The notes beneath the pieces were generated by a model that ran no database searches, had not been told where the DNA came from, and saw only the letters and a list, made by a program, of their open reading frames with translations. A stretch of 64,000 bases of DNA, from contig OX442320.1 in the NCBI GenBank assembly GCA_949358305.1, positions 8,572,259-8,636,258 on the forward strand, given 5' to 3'. Shown piece after piece: positions 35,962 through 47,816 of the stretch. The stretch is from Strigamia acuminata. Its lineage: Eukaryota > Arthropoda > Chilopoda > Geophilomorpha > Linotaeniidae. How positions within the stretch are numbered: position 1 is the first letter of the stretch; each line of letters opens with the position of its first letter. Position numbers and translations under genes: made by a program.

Positions 35962-38900
35962 ATGGATCTAATCGCTGTATTGGAAAAAACCGTTTCGCCA
36001 GGTAAATTTGAATGCAGCGAGATAGAAACTGCCGAAACGAGGGTCCCTTGTTAGGCCTAATTAATAGGCCTAGGTGACCGTTGTCGCTTTTTGTTTCGCC
36101 AAGTTTCAATTAATGGGCCTAAGATTAACGTGGTGCCTACTCATACACCGTTTCTCTCTCCAGATACGATAGAATTAGAAGCTGCTCAACAATATTTGGA
36201 ACAAGCTGCTGGGTCTAATTTGGTAAGAAATTAAAAAAATACATTTTTGTGCATAAATTTGATGGAAAAATGAAGTGAAAAAATAAATAAGACGAAAAAT
36301 TGGCGGCGTGCTGATGTGTTTTGCTTAGTAACGTGCTTATTTTTGTTTGAATTTCAGCAAGATTTTCTGAAAAGTCTTTCCAACGTTCTCTATCATGGTG
36401 GAAACAGCGGTGTGGCCAGAATGGCTGCTGGACTACAGTTGAAAAATGCCCTCACGTCCAAAGACGCAACAACTAAAATTCAATATCAACAAAGGTGGCT
36501 TTCGTTTCGCGATGACGTTCGAGCGTATATTAAGAAAAATGTAAATTAATTTGTAAAATTAGTATATTTTTTTTTCTTCTCATTTAAAAATTTAAAAAAA
36601 AAAAATTGTATTTTTTAGGTTCTTGAATCTTTGGGAACAGAAACCATTAGGCCAAGTTCAGCAGCGCAATGTGTTGCGTATATCGCTTGCGCCGAATTAC
36701 CGCACGGTAACTGGCCCGAGTTGATCAGCGTTTTAACCCGAAATGTAACGAATGCTACGAGTACCGAAATGATGAAAGAAGCGACGCTGGAATCGATCGG
36801 TTACATTTGTCAAGACATTGTAAGAGTTTTTGACACTTAAGAAGTCTAATAACGTGTAAAATAAAATTGTTTTTTTGGTTTTTTTTCAAGGAACCTGATG
36901 TATTAGCAACGCAATCGAATGAAATTTTAACAGCAATTGTTCACGGAATGAAAAAAGACGAACCAAGGTCGGTTGAATCGATTTTTCGGTGCTAAATGAC
37001 AATTTATTTCAATTTTTAATTTTTTTTTGTAGTAATCATGTAAGATTAGCGGCTACGAACTCACTTTTAAACTCGTTAGAATTTACGAAAGCGAATTTCG
37101 AGAAAGAATCGGAGCGACATTTTATAATGCAAGTGGTTTGCGAGGCAACTCAATCGACAGACACGCAAGTGAAAGTTGCCGCTCTTCAGTGTTTAGTTAA
37201 GATTATGTCACTTTATTACCAATACATGGAACATTACATGGGCCCCGCTTTATTCGCCGTAAGTCATCTACGTTTAACAACACCCGAACGTTAAAATTAA
37301 ATTTTTTCTTCAAAAGATCACGATGGAAGCGATGAAGAGTGACATAGACGAGGTCGGATTGCAAGGAATCGAGTTTTGGTCGAATGTGTGCGACGAGGAG
37401 GTCGATTTACAAATAGAAGCGTCTGAAGTACGTGAAAATAAAAGATTTAAATTTATTTTTTTTTTAAATTGTTTTTTTTTATTATTAGGCTCAAGATCAA
37501 GGTCGTCCACCTACACACACGAGTCGGTTTTACGCGAAGGGGGCGCTACAGTATTTGGTTCCGATTCTGATGCAAACACTTACGCGACAAGAGGAATACG
37601 ACGACGAGGACGATTGGAATCCGTGTAAAGCGGCTGGTGTTTGTTTAATGTTGATGGCGACGTGTTGCGAAGATGCCATAGTTCAATTCGTTTTGGATTT
37701 TGTTAAAGAAAACATTAAAAGCCCGAATTGGCGGTACAGGGACGCTGCCGTGATGGCTTTTGGTAAGATTTGAGCGATGATTGGGTGTTTGGTTTAATTA
37801 AATCGATGTATTTTTAGGTTCTATCATGGAAGGACCCGATCCTAGTAATTTGAAACCTTTAGTGGAGCAAGCTATGCCTATGTTAATAGACTTAATGCAA
37901 GACCCGAGCGTTGTTGTCAAAGATACAACGGCGTGGACGATCGGACGTGTGTGCGAGTTAATACCTGATGCTGCCATATCGGAGGCTTATCTCAAGCCTT
38001 TACTTCACGCCCTTGTTCAAGGGCTGAATGCTGAGCCGAGGGTTGCGGCGAATGTGTGTTGGGTGAGTATGAAATGTGGGTTTGAGTGGGTTTTTGTTGA
38101 TTTTTTGTTGGTAGGCGTTTACTAGTTTGGCGGAGGCCGCGTACGAAGGTGTGGAGGGAGCGGACGAGCACTGCGAGCCCGAGACTTATTGTCTATCGGA
38201 GTATTTCGAACCCATCGTTCATAAATTACTGGAAACGACAGACAGGTTTGTTGGTAATGGGATCATCGAAGATCGGGCAATAGTTTGAAAAGTTAATGTT
38301 TGTTTTTGGTTTGGTTGCAGACCGGACGGTGCTCATGCTAATCTTCGTAGTGCAGCGTACGAGGCGTTGATGGAAATGGTTAAAAATAGTCCAAAAGTAT
38401 GTTTGAGTTGTGTTTTTGTTTTGTTTTTGAAGGGAAATTGATCGTTTTTGTTGTAGGATTGTTACGTTACCGTCCAGAAAACGACTGTGGTCATTTTGGA
38501 TCGACTTCAGCATGTTTTGCAGATGGAGGCGCGAATTCAGAGCAATTCGGATCGTGCTCAGTACAACGATTTGCAGTCATTGTTGTGTGCTACTTTACAA
38601 GTAAAGCGAGGGTTTAGTTTGGGTGGATTTTTTTGTTTATTTATTTGGTTTGGTTTGGTTTTAGAGCGTTTTAAGAAAAGTGACGCCTGAAGATGCGCCG
38701 CAAATCTCCGACGCAATTATGACAGCTTTGTTGCAAATGTTTAATAGTAGCAGCTGCAAATCGGGCGGTGTTCAAGAGGATGCACTGATGGCCGTGTCGA
38801 CGTTGGTCGAGGTGCTAGGGGATAAGTTTCTGAAGTATATGGACGCGTTTAAACCGTTTTTGGCGTTGGGGTTGAAGAATCATGCGGAGTATCAGGTGGG

Positions 38901-39855
38901 GAGTTGGTTTTGATTGTGGTTGGAGTTTGTTTTTAATTGTTTTTGGTTTTTGTTAGGTTTGCACGGCCGCTGTGGGGTTGACGGGCGATATTTGTCGCGC
39001 TGTTGGTTGCAAGGTTTTGCCGTACTGCGACGAAGTGATGTCGATGCTGTTCGATAATTTAAGAGTAGGATTTGTTTGTTTTGTTTTTTTGGATTTTTTT
39101 AATGTTTTGTTTTGTGCGGGAGTAGAATAACAACGTGAATCGGTCCGTGAAGCCGCAGATTTTGTCAGTTTTCGGCGACGTTGCACTGGCGATCGGTCCG
39201 GAGTTTAAGAAGTATTTGGACGTGGTGCTCACAACACTAATGCAGGCTTCCCAAGCTCAAGTTGACAAGGTAGGCGTTTGGAGAGTGTTTGTGGGGATTT
39301 TTTGTTTATTTTTGTTTTTGTTTGTTTTGAAAGACTGATTATGATATGATCGATTACTTGAACGAACTGCGAGAATGTTGTTTGGAAGCGTACACTGGAA
39401 TCGTGCAAGGGCTAAAGGGTGACGGAACGGCGGTCCATCGTGCGTGAAGAAAATCGTATTTTTAGTGGATTAATTAGTGGTTTTTAATTTTGTTTTGTTT
39501 TGTTTGTTTGTTTTAGCTGATGTTCAGTTGTTACAGCCGCATGTGAATCACATGGTCCAGTTTATTACGTATATTGCTCAGGACATTGAACGATCAGACG
39601 GTTGCGTTTCTGCTTGTGCTGGACTTTTAGGGTAATTTTTTAAAAAAAAAAATTTTATTTTAAATTTAATTTATTTTTTGTTTTAGGGATCTTTGCACCG
39701 TGTTTGGTACGAGCATCGTAACGTTAGTAGACACGGAACCGATTAGTCAATTGCTGAATCAAGGACGACGTTCGAAAACGGTGAAAACGAAAACGCTCAC
39801 AACTTGGGCTACGAAAGAAATTCGTAAACTCAAGAACGCTGTCTCTTCTTGGTAA
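35962..39855 (+). CDS. KPNB1: Importin subunit beta-1
   Basis: Nuclear import receptor: binds importin-alpha/cargo, FG nucleoporins and Ran-GTP. Many exons with short introns, from [13 protein letters not shown] (35962) to LKNAVSSW (stop 39853-39855). HEAT-repeat sequence throughout: [32 protein letters not shown]-like [19 protein letters not shown], the acidic [20 protein letters not shown] loop that contacts Ran and importin-alpha, [54 protein letters not shown] and KGDGT near the C-terminus. About the usual 875 residues. No disruption seen. A long 3' UTR follows. Confidence 0.96.
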
Positions 39856-42280
39856 ATTTTTTAAAGGGGAAAATAAAATGAAAAGTGGAGTTTTAATGTG
39901 TTTTTTTTTTTTTTTTTTTTTATTGATTAATTTTTTAATTGTTTTTTTTTTTTATTTACTAACAGATCATTCTGACTGCTATCTTTTTTTTGTGCGTGGC
40001 CAGTGCGTGTGGCCTCGTTGATGCTCGACGTTGGTGGGACATTGGTGGGGTGGGAAAAAGTTATTTCTTGCTCCCTCTTGTCGTGTGAGTGTGAAGCGTG
40101 TGCATCGTATCATTTTTTTTAAAAGAAAAAAAAAATTTACCTTTCCCCTTAAAAGAAAAAAAAAATAATAATCAATTCAAGATGGAAAAACGTCAACTGT
40201 ATGAAAATTTAATAGAAATTTATTCTTTTGTGTGTGAGAAAGAGTCACTGGATGGGCCAAAACGTATTCTATAAAAACAGAAATTAATTAATTATTATTA
40301 TTTTTTAAATTAGTTTTTTTTAATTTTTTTTTTGTTTTCTTTCTCTTGGATTATTGCAGGTTGTCTGTCTTTAAAATTATTAATAATTTAGTATTAAATT
40401 TTTTTGTTTTTGATCTAATCGAAATTTCGAGTTGTTGATTTTTCTTAGATTTTTGTTTTATTTTTATTTAATTTAAAAAATGGAAAATTTTTGTTAAAGT
40501 GCCTTTAAGTGTTTAAAAAAATCGTTTTGGCAACACCTTAATTCAATCGGATGGTGTTTTGAATTGAGGATGACGTTGAATGAGTGTGCGTGCTTGCGAG
40601 AGAAAAAATTGGATGCTGTTATCGATGATTTGTTTTCATCTTGGAGTGGATTTCGTTGCCCTCCTGTGCTGAATTGTCTTGTGACAGCATCCCCCCAAGA
40701 ATTAGCAACAGTTACATTAATCTCGTGATGAAAAAAAAATATTTTGAAAACAAATTTGTATTTTTTTGAAAGAAATGAAAGGAATTAAGTTAAATATATG
40801 GAAGAAAAATGTTAAATCGATGTGAGATTGATGGAACTGGTTCTAAGAATCTTTGATTTTGATTTTCTTCTTCCTATCACCAAGTTATATATCACCAGGT
40901 CAGGCAGTGTAACCTTGGCCTGAACCCTTTATCCAGGGGTGTTTTCTCTAGAAAATGCCCCACACAAAGGGTCAAATTGCAAATAAAATCAGTGACAAAA
41001 AAAGAAACAATTGTACTTTGCTCCATGAATCATGGTTTTAAAGGGCTGTGTTATTAAGAAAAGAGAGAAATAAATAAATAGAAACCATGTATGATTTTTT
41101 TTAAATACATGGATGGTAAAACATGTAAATGCTGTGCATTTTTGTAAATTTTTTCCTTTTTAGACCTGAAAAAGAAAGAAAAAAACAACAAATTGGTAGC
41201 TGGGGGGAAAGTGATGAAGAAATTAATGTTTTCTTTTTAATTTCTTTATATTTTTGTAATTTATCAAAGTGATGCCTCCCTCCATTTTGGATTTCCCAAG
41301 GTGGGCTCTGACCTGTGATTTTTCGCTTTTTCCCCCTTTTTTTTTTTACTCATGCGTGGATGGTTTTGTGTGTGTGTACATTCCAATCTTATTATTCCCA
41401 TCATTCCTATTACTCCCTTGATAACTCTTTTTATTTTAGATTTTTTCTTTATTTTTTTTTTTTTTTTTTTTCCTTCTTTTTAGTTTTTTGATTATTTTTT
41501 TTTTTGAAAGAAAAGAATTAATTTGGTTTAAATTTAGTTTTCTGATTTTTTTGTTCTGCTATTTACCAAAGTGAGTTGTCATTTATCTTATAATTATTAA
41601 ACAATTTTTTTCCCTTTTTTTTCGTTTTAGTTTTATTTTGAGTAATGTTAATATTTGTTTTTTTATTACCGTAAATGCTCTGAATAGAAAGCGGGGTCTA
41701 AATTGATCAAAACACTGAATTCAATACAGTTGAATCGCAAAAAAGCCCAAAAAATCGATTCGTTATATCAAAATTTTTTAACATTGAAGTATTCGTTATA
41801 ACAAAATTCGTCTTATCAGGGTTTGTTATAAGTAGGCCTAAAAGGGTAAATTAAATATTTAAATTGTTCAAATGATTAAAATCAATTTTTAAATTGAACT
41901 AACGATTAAAATCAATATCTTAGGGTTTATTAATATAATACCCGCGTTTTATTGGAGCATTTACGGCAGTGAATTGTTCCTAAAAAAAAGATTTTCTGGG
42001 TTATTTGTTTTCCTGGGCTTCAATCAATCAACGACGCTTCTCTTTGGATATTTAAAACAAAAAATTAATTAGATAAAAAATTTCAAAATCGTTTTTAGGA
42101 CTAAACTTAAAAAAAAAATTATTTTGCTTTTAAAAAAATGTCTTTTAGTGGTATAGTTATCGCTAAATACTATTTTTTTTTTTGAAGGACCAACTGTATT
42201 GATTGCAATTTCAATAAATTTAAAGTGAAACTTAAATTATTGAGAAATAAAGGGTTCAAATAACAATTGATCGTGTATTG
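39856..42280 (+). other. Long 3' UTR of KPNB1
   Basis: About 2.4 kb with no coding potential, poly-T and poly-A rich. An AATAAA at about 42244 with a GT-rich downstream stretch (GTGTATTGTGTTCGC) is a good cleavage site. The first 100 bp contain long T runs. An inverted-repeat element sits at 41667-41968. Confidence 0.5.
41667..41968. mobile_element. MITE-like element with terminal inverted repeats
   Basis: Left end TACCGTAAATGCTC (41667) and right end GAGCATTTACGGCA (41955-41968) are reverse complements with two mismatches. The homology continues inward (GAATAGAAAGCGGGGT against ACCCGCGTTTTATTG). The interior has two CGTTATA(A/T)CAAAATT motifs and no ORF. Confidence 0.7.
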
Positions 42281-42924
42281 TGTTCGCTTTTATTTACTTT
42301 CAATCAGGGCCATCATTCTAAAACAAGCGAAAAATTCATGAAAACTCCCCTAGGTGTCGCTTTCTAATCGCCCGTTTTAATCAATATGCCGTGTAATTGT
42401 AACTCGTAACGATTAATAGTAAACAATCCCGATTTCCATCCTAGAAGCTAGAATTCACCCGCAAAACCCGCTCAAACGACGTAACATCAGGTACGAACTT
42501 GTGATGAATCGCTTAAGACGGCCTTGTTGGCCATGCTGCTCGAGTGTCGAACAAGCTGTATGAGACTTTCTAATTTCCCCTTCTTGCCTTACAGTTCATT
42601 ACCTTATCCATGGAGGTTTTCTTAAGACATAGCAATAATGTGTACCTATCTTTTATTTTATCAGTGGTGAGTATTCGAACGGCTGGGCTTTAAATTTGGG
42701 CCACGTTTTACAGAACCTCTCGTCCACATCCTCATGAGAGACACCAAATCTGGTTCATCGCGTTACCGGTTTTATGCTCGTTTGGCATTTTTATTACGGA
42801 AATACGAAATGCCAACACTTGAAACTCCATATAACTGTTTTTGTTGTTGATGTTTTGGTGATTTTTGGATTTTTAGTCGTGGGAACTGTACATATGTTGC
42901 GCATCTGTGAGTTGATGAAATTAT
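42281..42924. other. Upstream region of ERP44; no gene seen
   Basis: Contains the ERP44 promoter and leader, probably with a leader intron. No RNA gene or ORF could be supported on either strand. Confidence 0.4.
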
Positions 42925-44900
42925 ATGGTTTTGTCATTGCAGATATGTTTTGTTTCGTCCGTGTTTAGTGGAGCTGTGCAGTTAAATTCTAATAATTTTG
43001 ATGATCTAGTTGGTATGATGAAAACATTTTATTTTTTTAAGAATATAAATATTTATTTATTTATTTTTTTGTTTTATAGCAAAACACGAAGTTGTTTTTC
43101 TAAATTTCTACGCTGATTGGTGTCGGTTTAGTCAAATTTTAGCTCCTATTTTTGATGAAACGGCTGATAAAATAAACGCCGAGTTTCCAGTAATTATTAT
43201 TGAAATTTTCTAAGGGAAGTTTTATGAGTTGATTTAATTTTTAAATTTAATTTGTTTGTTTTAGGGACAAGGCAAAGCTTTAATAGGCAAAATTGACTGC
43301 GATAATGAACGTAAATTTGAGGAAATGGAAGGGTTTGCGTGTGTTTTAATTAAGTTTGTTGTTTTGTTTGGGTTTTGCAGAAGCTTTAGGCAAACGATTT
43401 CACATTTCTAAATATCCGACGTTGAAATTAATTCGTCAGGGATTTCTCGCGAAAAGAGAGTTCCGTGGACAGAGATCTGCCGATGCATTTGTCACGTACA
43501 TTCGAGAGCAGTTGCAAGACCCCGTTAAGCAATTAAAAACTAAGGAAGAACTGGAGACCATTGATGTACGTTTTATATTTAATTGGATTTTAAATTTAAT
43601 GATTAATAATTAATAAATAAAAAATTATTTCTTACGTAGAAACAAAAAAGAAACGTAATAGCGTATTTACAAGACGTGAATGTGCCCACTTACGATGTGT
43701 ACAGAAGAGTTGCGATGAATTTGCGAGACGATTGTGATTTCTACATTGCATTTGGGTAATTTAAAATTTTATTATCGATATTTTAATATTTACTTTTAAC
43801 ATTTAAATTTTTTTTTTTACGTTTTTGTACATTTTTACATTTTTCTGTATATTTCTTTGTGTTTTTACATTTTATTTTCCATTATTTTACGTTTTAATAT
43901 ATTTATTTTACATTATTTTGCGTTTTAATATATGTCTTTTACATTATTTTACGTTTTAATATATTTATTTTACATTATTTTACATTATTTTACGTTTTAA
44001 TGTATTTATTTTACATTATTTTACATTATTTTACATTTTAATGTATTTATTTTACATTATTTTACGATTTGACATTTTTTTTACATTTTTCTTTATTTGT
44101 AGTGATGGATTTAGCGAAGACATTCTGGGTGGTGAAAAAATCATGTTCAGACCAGCTTTTGCCACGAACATAAGCGATGAAAAGCGATACGGTGAAAACT
44201 CGAATGATTTCAGGGAACTCAATTTATGGATAACGAATCTCTGCATTCCACTTGTGCGGGAAATCACTTTCGAAAACGCCGAGGTTCCAAACCAATAATA
44301 ACTTTTTCAAAAATAATTTTTACGACATAACACTTTTTTTAATACTCGACAGGAATTTACTGAGGAAGGGTTGCCGTTTCTTATCCTGTTTCACCACCCA
44401 GACGACCGCGAAATAGTGGAAAAATACAACAACGTTATCCACACCCAATTGGCATCGGAAAAAGCCACAGTTAATTACTTAACGGCCGACGGCTTGAAAT
44501 TTGCGCATCCTTTGCATCATCTTGGCAAATCACTCGACGATTTACCCGTGATTGCTATCGACAGTTTCCGGCACATGTATCTCTTTTCCGACGTCAAACA
44601 AATGACGTTAGTTGGCGGAAAATTAATTATTTTAAAATTATTTAATTAAATTTTTGTAAATAGCGTGCCTGGAAAATTAAAGGAGTTCATCGACGATCTT
44701 TATTCGGGAAAATTGCATAGGGAATATCATTACGGACCAGATCCAACACCAGATGAAGTAAATTGGAGGATTTTTCGGGTTCCTGGGCTTCGGTTTCATC
44801 AATGTTTTTGTTTTAGGAAGCGACGACACCCCCGGAATCGACATTCAAGAAATTGGCGCCATCGAGAAATCGTTATACATTACTTCGTGACGAGTTGTAA
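42925..44900 (+). CDS. ERP44: Endoplasmic reticulum resident protein 44
   Basis: Thioredoxin-family chaperone that retains Ero1 and unassembled secretory proteins in the early secretory pathway. The start MVLSLQICFVSSVFSGAVQ fits a signal peptide. Thioredoxin domain a has the ERp44-type active site CRFS (NFYADWCRFSQIL), with ISKYPTLKLIRQG and EFRGQRSADAFVTYI after it. Domains b and b' include NLWITNLCIPLVREITFENA, EEGLPFLILFHHPDD and DLPVIAIDSFRHMYLFSDV. It ends PGKLKEFIDDLYSGKLHREY, a Pro-rich tail and RDEL. Ten or so short introns; the one after 43758 carries an AT-rich repeat. AATAAA near 45097. Confidence 0.96.
43790..44080. repeat. AT-rich iterated TTTTACATTATTTTACG in ERP44 intron
   Basis: Imperfect tandem motifs TTTACATTATTTTACGTTTT separated by AATATATTTA. 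Intronic low complexity, no coding signal. Confidence 0.8.
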
Positions 44901-45336
44901 CAATACGCAGCTGAAACAGTCGAATTTTTTCAATCAATTTTTCTAATAGTATTAATTTTTTTTTTTTTAAATTTAAATTTAAGAAAAATTCATTATTTTT
45001 TTTTATTATTTATTTCTCGAGTGTAGGGTTACTGAACAAACGAATGGTTAAAACACAGTTTTCGATTGACATTTTTAAAAAGAAAATGTAAATAGAATAA
45101 AGAAATTGAGACTGTTTTGTTTTTGTTTAATGTATAAAAAAAAATTAATACATTTTTCATAATATAAATTTAATTTTTTTTTTTTCCTTTCGATAATCAA
45201 AATTCTGTATTAAAAATGCAACTCGTTTTATCCTCAGATGCTGTAATCAATCTGGTACCATTTCTATATATATATGATAAAAAAAAGGGTTAAAAACACA
45301 ATTAAAAATGTAATTTCTCACTGCGAAAGTTTCATT

Positions 45337-47415
45337 TTACTTATTCAGAGCCATGTCGAAGATTTTGCGCGTGTGACCGATCCACTTGGCCGTCATTTCG
45401 CCATTCCTCGTGTCCCAACGCCTCACGATTCCGTCCAGCCCGGCCGTGTACAAAAGCGGCGATGCCGGATGCCATATTAGCTTGACAATCCCAGCCTCGT
45501 TATGACACTCGATTTTCTGCGTACATCTCGACACGTCCCAAACTTGCAGCGAACCTTTTAAATTACCAGTTACCAAGACGGATTCGCTGTAAAAATAAAT
45601 TGTAATTTAAAAAAATCCTAGCAAATACCGTATTTCCGAAAGTAATAGCTATTATAGCGTTTCTGTTTTCCCGCCTTTTTTTAATTACTGGTTCTCGGTA
45701 CCAAAATGGCCGGTGCTCTCGGGAAATCGGTATTCCTGGGACTAAAAAAGATCAGCCAATTCTCAATGTAAAAATGGCCGTTTTTCGTCAAAATTGGCCA
45801 TTTTTAGCCATTTTTCATGTAAAAATGGCCGTTTTTCGTCAAAAATGGCCGTTTTCGTCATTTTTCAATGTAAAATTGGCCGTTTTTCGTCAAAAATGGC
45901 CGTTTTCGTCATTTTTCAATGTAAAATTGGCTGGTTTTCGTCAAAAATGGTCGTTTTTCGTCAAAAATGGTCGTTTTTTGTCAAAAATGGTCGTTTTTCG
46001 TCAAAAATGGTCGTTTTTCGTCATTTTTCAATGTAAAAATGGCTGTTTTTCGTCAAAAATGGCCGTTTTTCGTCATTGAACGTTACAAAATGTAACGTTT
46101 CAACTTTCAATGACGTTTTGACAATTTTGGACGGAACCAATTATTTTTCAAATTTCCGCGGCTACTATTCAAGGACGGTTTCAATTCATACGCGGCTCTT
46201 AATTGCGGAAATAGGGCAAATTAAATTTTAATCAATTTTACTTGGGATCCGAATGGAATGCCAGTGCTTCGACACTTTGCCCGTCGTCGTCTTTTTGTTT
46301 GTAGCACTGTAACGTCGCTACAACATCATTCGATTTCGTGTTTAGGATTTTAACAGTGCAGTCCTGGGACCCACTGGCGCAAAGAATATTGTTCCGGTGA
46401 CAGTCCACGACCGTTACTAAACCTTTGTGCGCTTTTTGGTTTTTAAAACGGTAAACGGTGCTGCCGTCGGTCAGATTTAATATCTTTACGGATCCATCTG
46501 CGTAACCAGCGATCGCCCGAACACCTGTTGGAGATTCAAAACCACGAGTTAATTTGATTTAATTCGTTTTAATAGTTTCACCATCGGGTAGGAAAGCGCC
46601 GCAATCGGTTCCCGCGCCGTGTGACGCGAATACTTGGAGGTTTTCTTCCGCGGAAATGTCCCACGACCAAACATCACCAGTGTCGGTGCCGGCGAGGATC
46701 ACGTGTTTATTCGGATGCCATTTGAGCCACTAAAATAGCAAAAATCAACAAAAAAAATATTTTATTTTTGATTTTTCTTGTTTTCTTACGACAATTTCCG
46801 ACGATGCTTCTGTCGATAGAACTTTCTCGTTGGTTTGGCTTTTCCAAACGTGTAATGATCCTGTCATGTCGGATATCGCGTAATATTCGTCGTCATGACT
46901 GAACCCGACATTCGCAATCGTGTCTCGGTTACCTGAGGAGGAAATTCGGTTAGTTAGGTAAAATAAAGTGAGTATTTAGATAGTTTGCCTTCGTGTTTTA
47001 GTATGACGTCACCGGTGGAACCGTTCCATAGATATGCGCGATCGTCTTGGCCACCGGTTAGTACGGTGTTTGATTGCGAGATGTCGCAGCAAATTACAGC
47101 ATCTGGAATTATTTTATTGTTGTTATTTATTGTTTACACTCCTTGTTTGAGTGTATACCTGTGTGGGTTTGAAAGGTGTGGAGTGCATCGCTGTGTTCTA
47201 GTAAAACGTCGTCTTCGTCTTCGTCTTCATTTTCGTTTTCTGTTTCTACGTCTGTCCAGTCGTGGTTTTCTGGAATAATTTTTTTAAATTAATTTTTCGA
47301 GTTTTATGCAATAAATAATGTGAAAAAAAATCTAACCTAAGTCATCTCCATCCACTTCTACGACCTCAACTTCTCCGCCTAAATATTCATCTTCATCACT
47401 GCTTATATTTTCCAT
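45337..47415 (-). CDS. AAMP: Angio-associated migratory cell protein, WD40 repeats
   Basis: Cytoplasmic WD-repeat protein (yeast Sqt1 counterpart is a ribosomal protein L10 chaperone). Minus strand, ATG at 47415: MENISSDEDEYLGGEVEVVE, an acidic start as in the family. WD units include CDISQSNTVLTGGQDDRAYL, NVGFSHDDEYYAISDMTGSL, WLKWHPNKHVILAGTDTGDV, YADGSVKILNLTDGSTVYRF, CASGSQDCTVKILNTKSNDV and SLQVWDVSRCTQKIECHNEA, then YTAGLDGIVRRWDTRNGEM. It ends ALNK at 45340. I first considered PWP1, but the acidic N-terminus and the HNEAGIVKLIWHPASPLLYT unit fit AAMP. The second-last intron holds an inverted-repeat element with a minisatellite. Confidence 0.88.
45626..46218. mobile_element. MITE-like element with 20-bp minisatellite in AAMP intron
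   Basis: Left end TACCGTATTTCCGAAAGTAA (45626) and right end GCGGAAATAGGGCA (46205-46218) are imperfect inverted repeats. The core (45775-46080) is about 14 units related to TTTTTCGTCAAAAATGGCCG, some with a CATTTTTCAATG spacer. The ORFs that appear here are repeat artefacts. Confidence 0.7.
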
Positions 47416-47816
47416 CTCGTTTTCCGTCTTAAGATTCCACCGATTCCACCACGTGTTGTAGTGCTCGATGCAACCGCCGCTCTTTGACAAATCCTGAAAC
47501 TACGCAGAAAATGTTTTTTAAAAAAAATTAATAGAAATATTTTGTATTGTTTATTGTACAATTTTAATTGAATTTAGAAGTAAAAACAAAAAACATTTTT
47601 AAATAAAAAAAAAATGAATGAATTTAAAACATTTAAAACCCAGAGCTATATCTCCCACAGCAACTCTCGCAGAATCTCGTTCAATCCCATCCAATCTCAT
47701 TCATTGGGAAACTGAGGTGTGGTTCCCATCATGGCTACTCGTGTGCGGAGGAGTATTTGGTGCATTTGAAAAACTGACATACAGAGAGAGTCTAACCTTG
47801 TTTTTTCAAGCGTGCA
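47416..47816. promoter_or_regulatory. Divergent upstream region AAMP / DIP2
   Basis: 401 bp separate the start codons. On the AAMP side there is sequence that reads open past the ATG, but the acidic family start favours 47415. Confidence 0.5.

Noticed and set aside
42480-42760. Possible small nuclear RNA upstream of ERP44
   Set aside because: I compared it with recalled U12, U4atac and U6atac sequences and found no match beyond short fragments.
45774-46079. Plus-strand ORFs with FRQKWPFS repeats
   Set aside because: Repeat artefact inside an AAMP intron on the opposite strand.
45337-47415. PWP1 as identity of the WD40 gene
   Set aside because: The short acidic N-terminus and C-terminal WD units follow AAMP; PWP1's characteristic N-terminal segment is absent.
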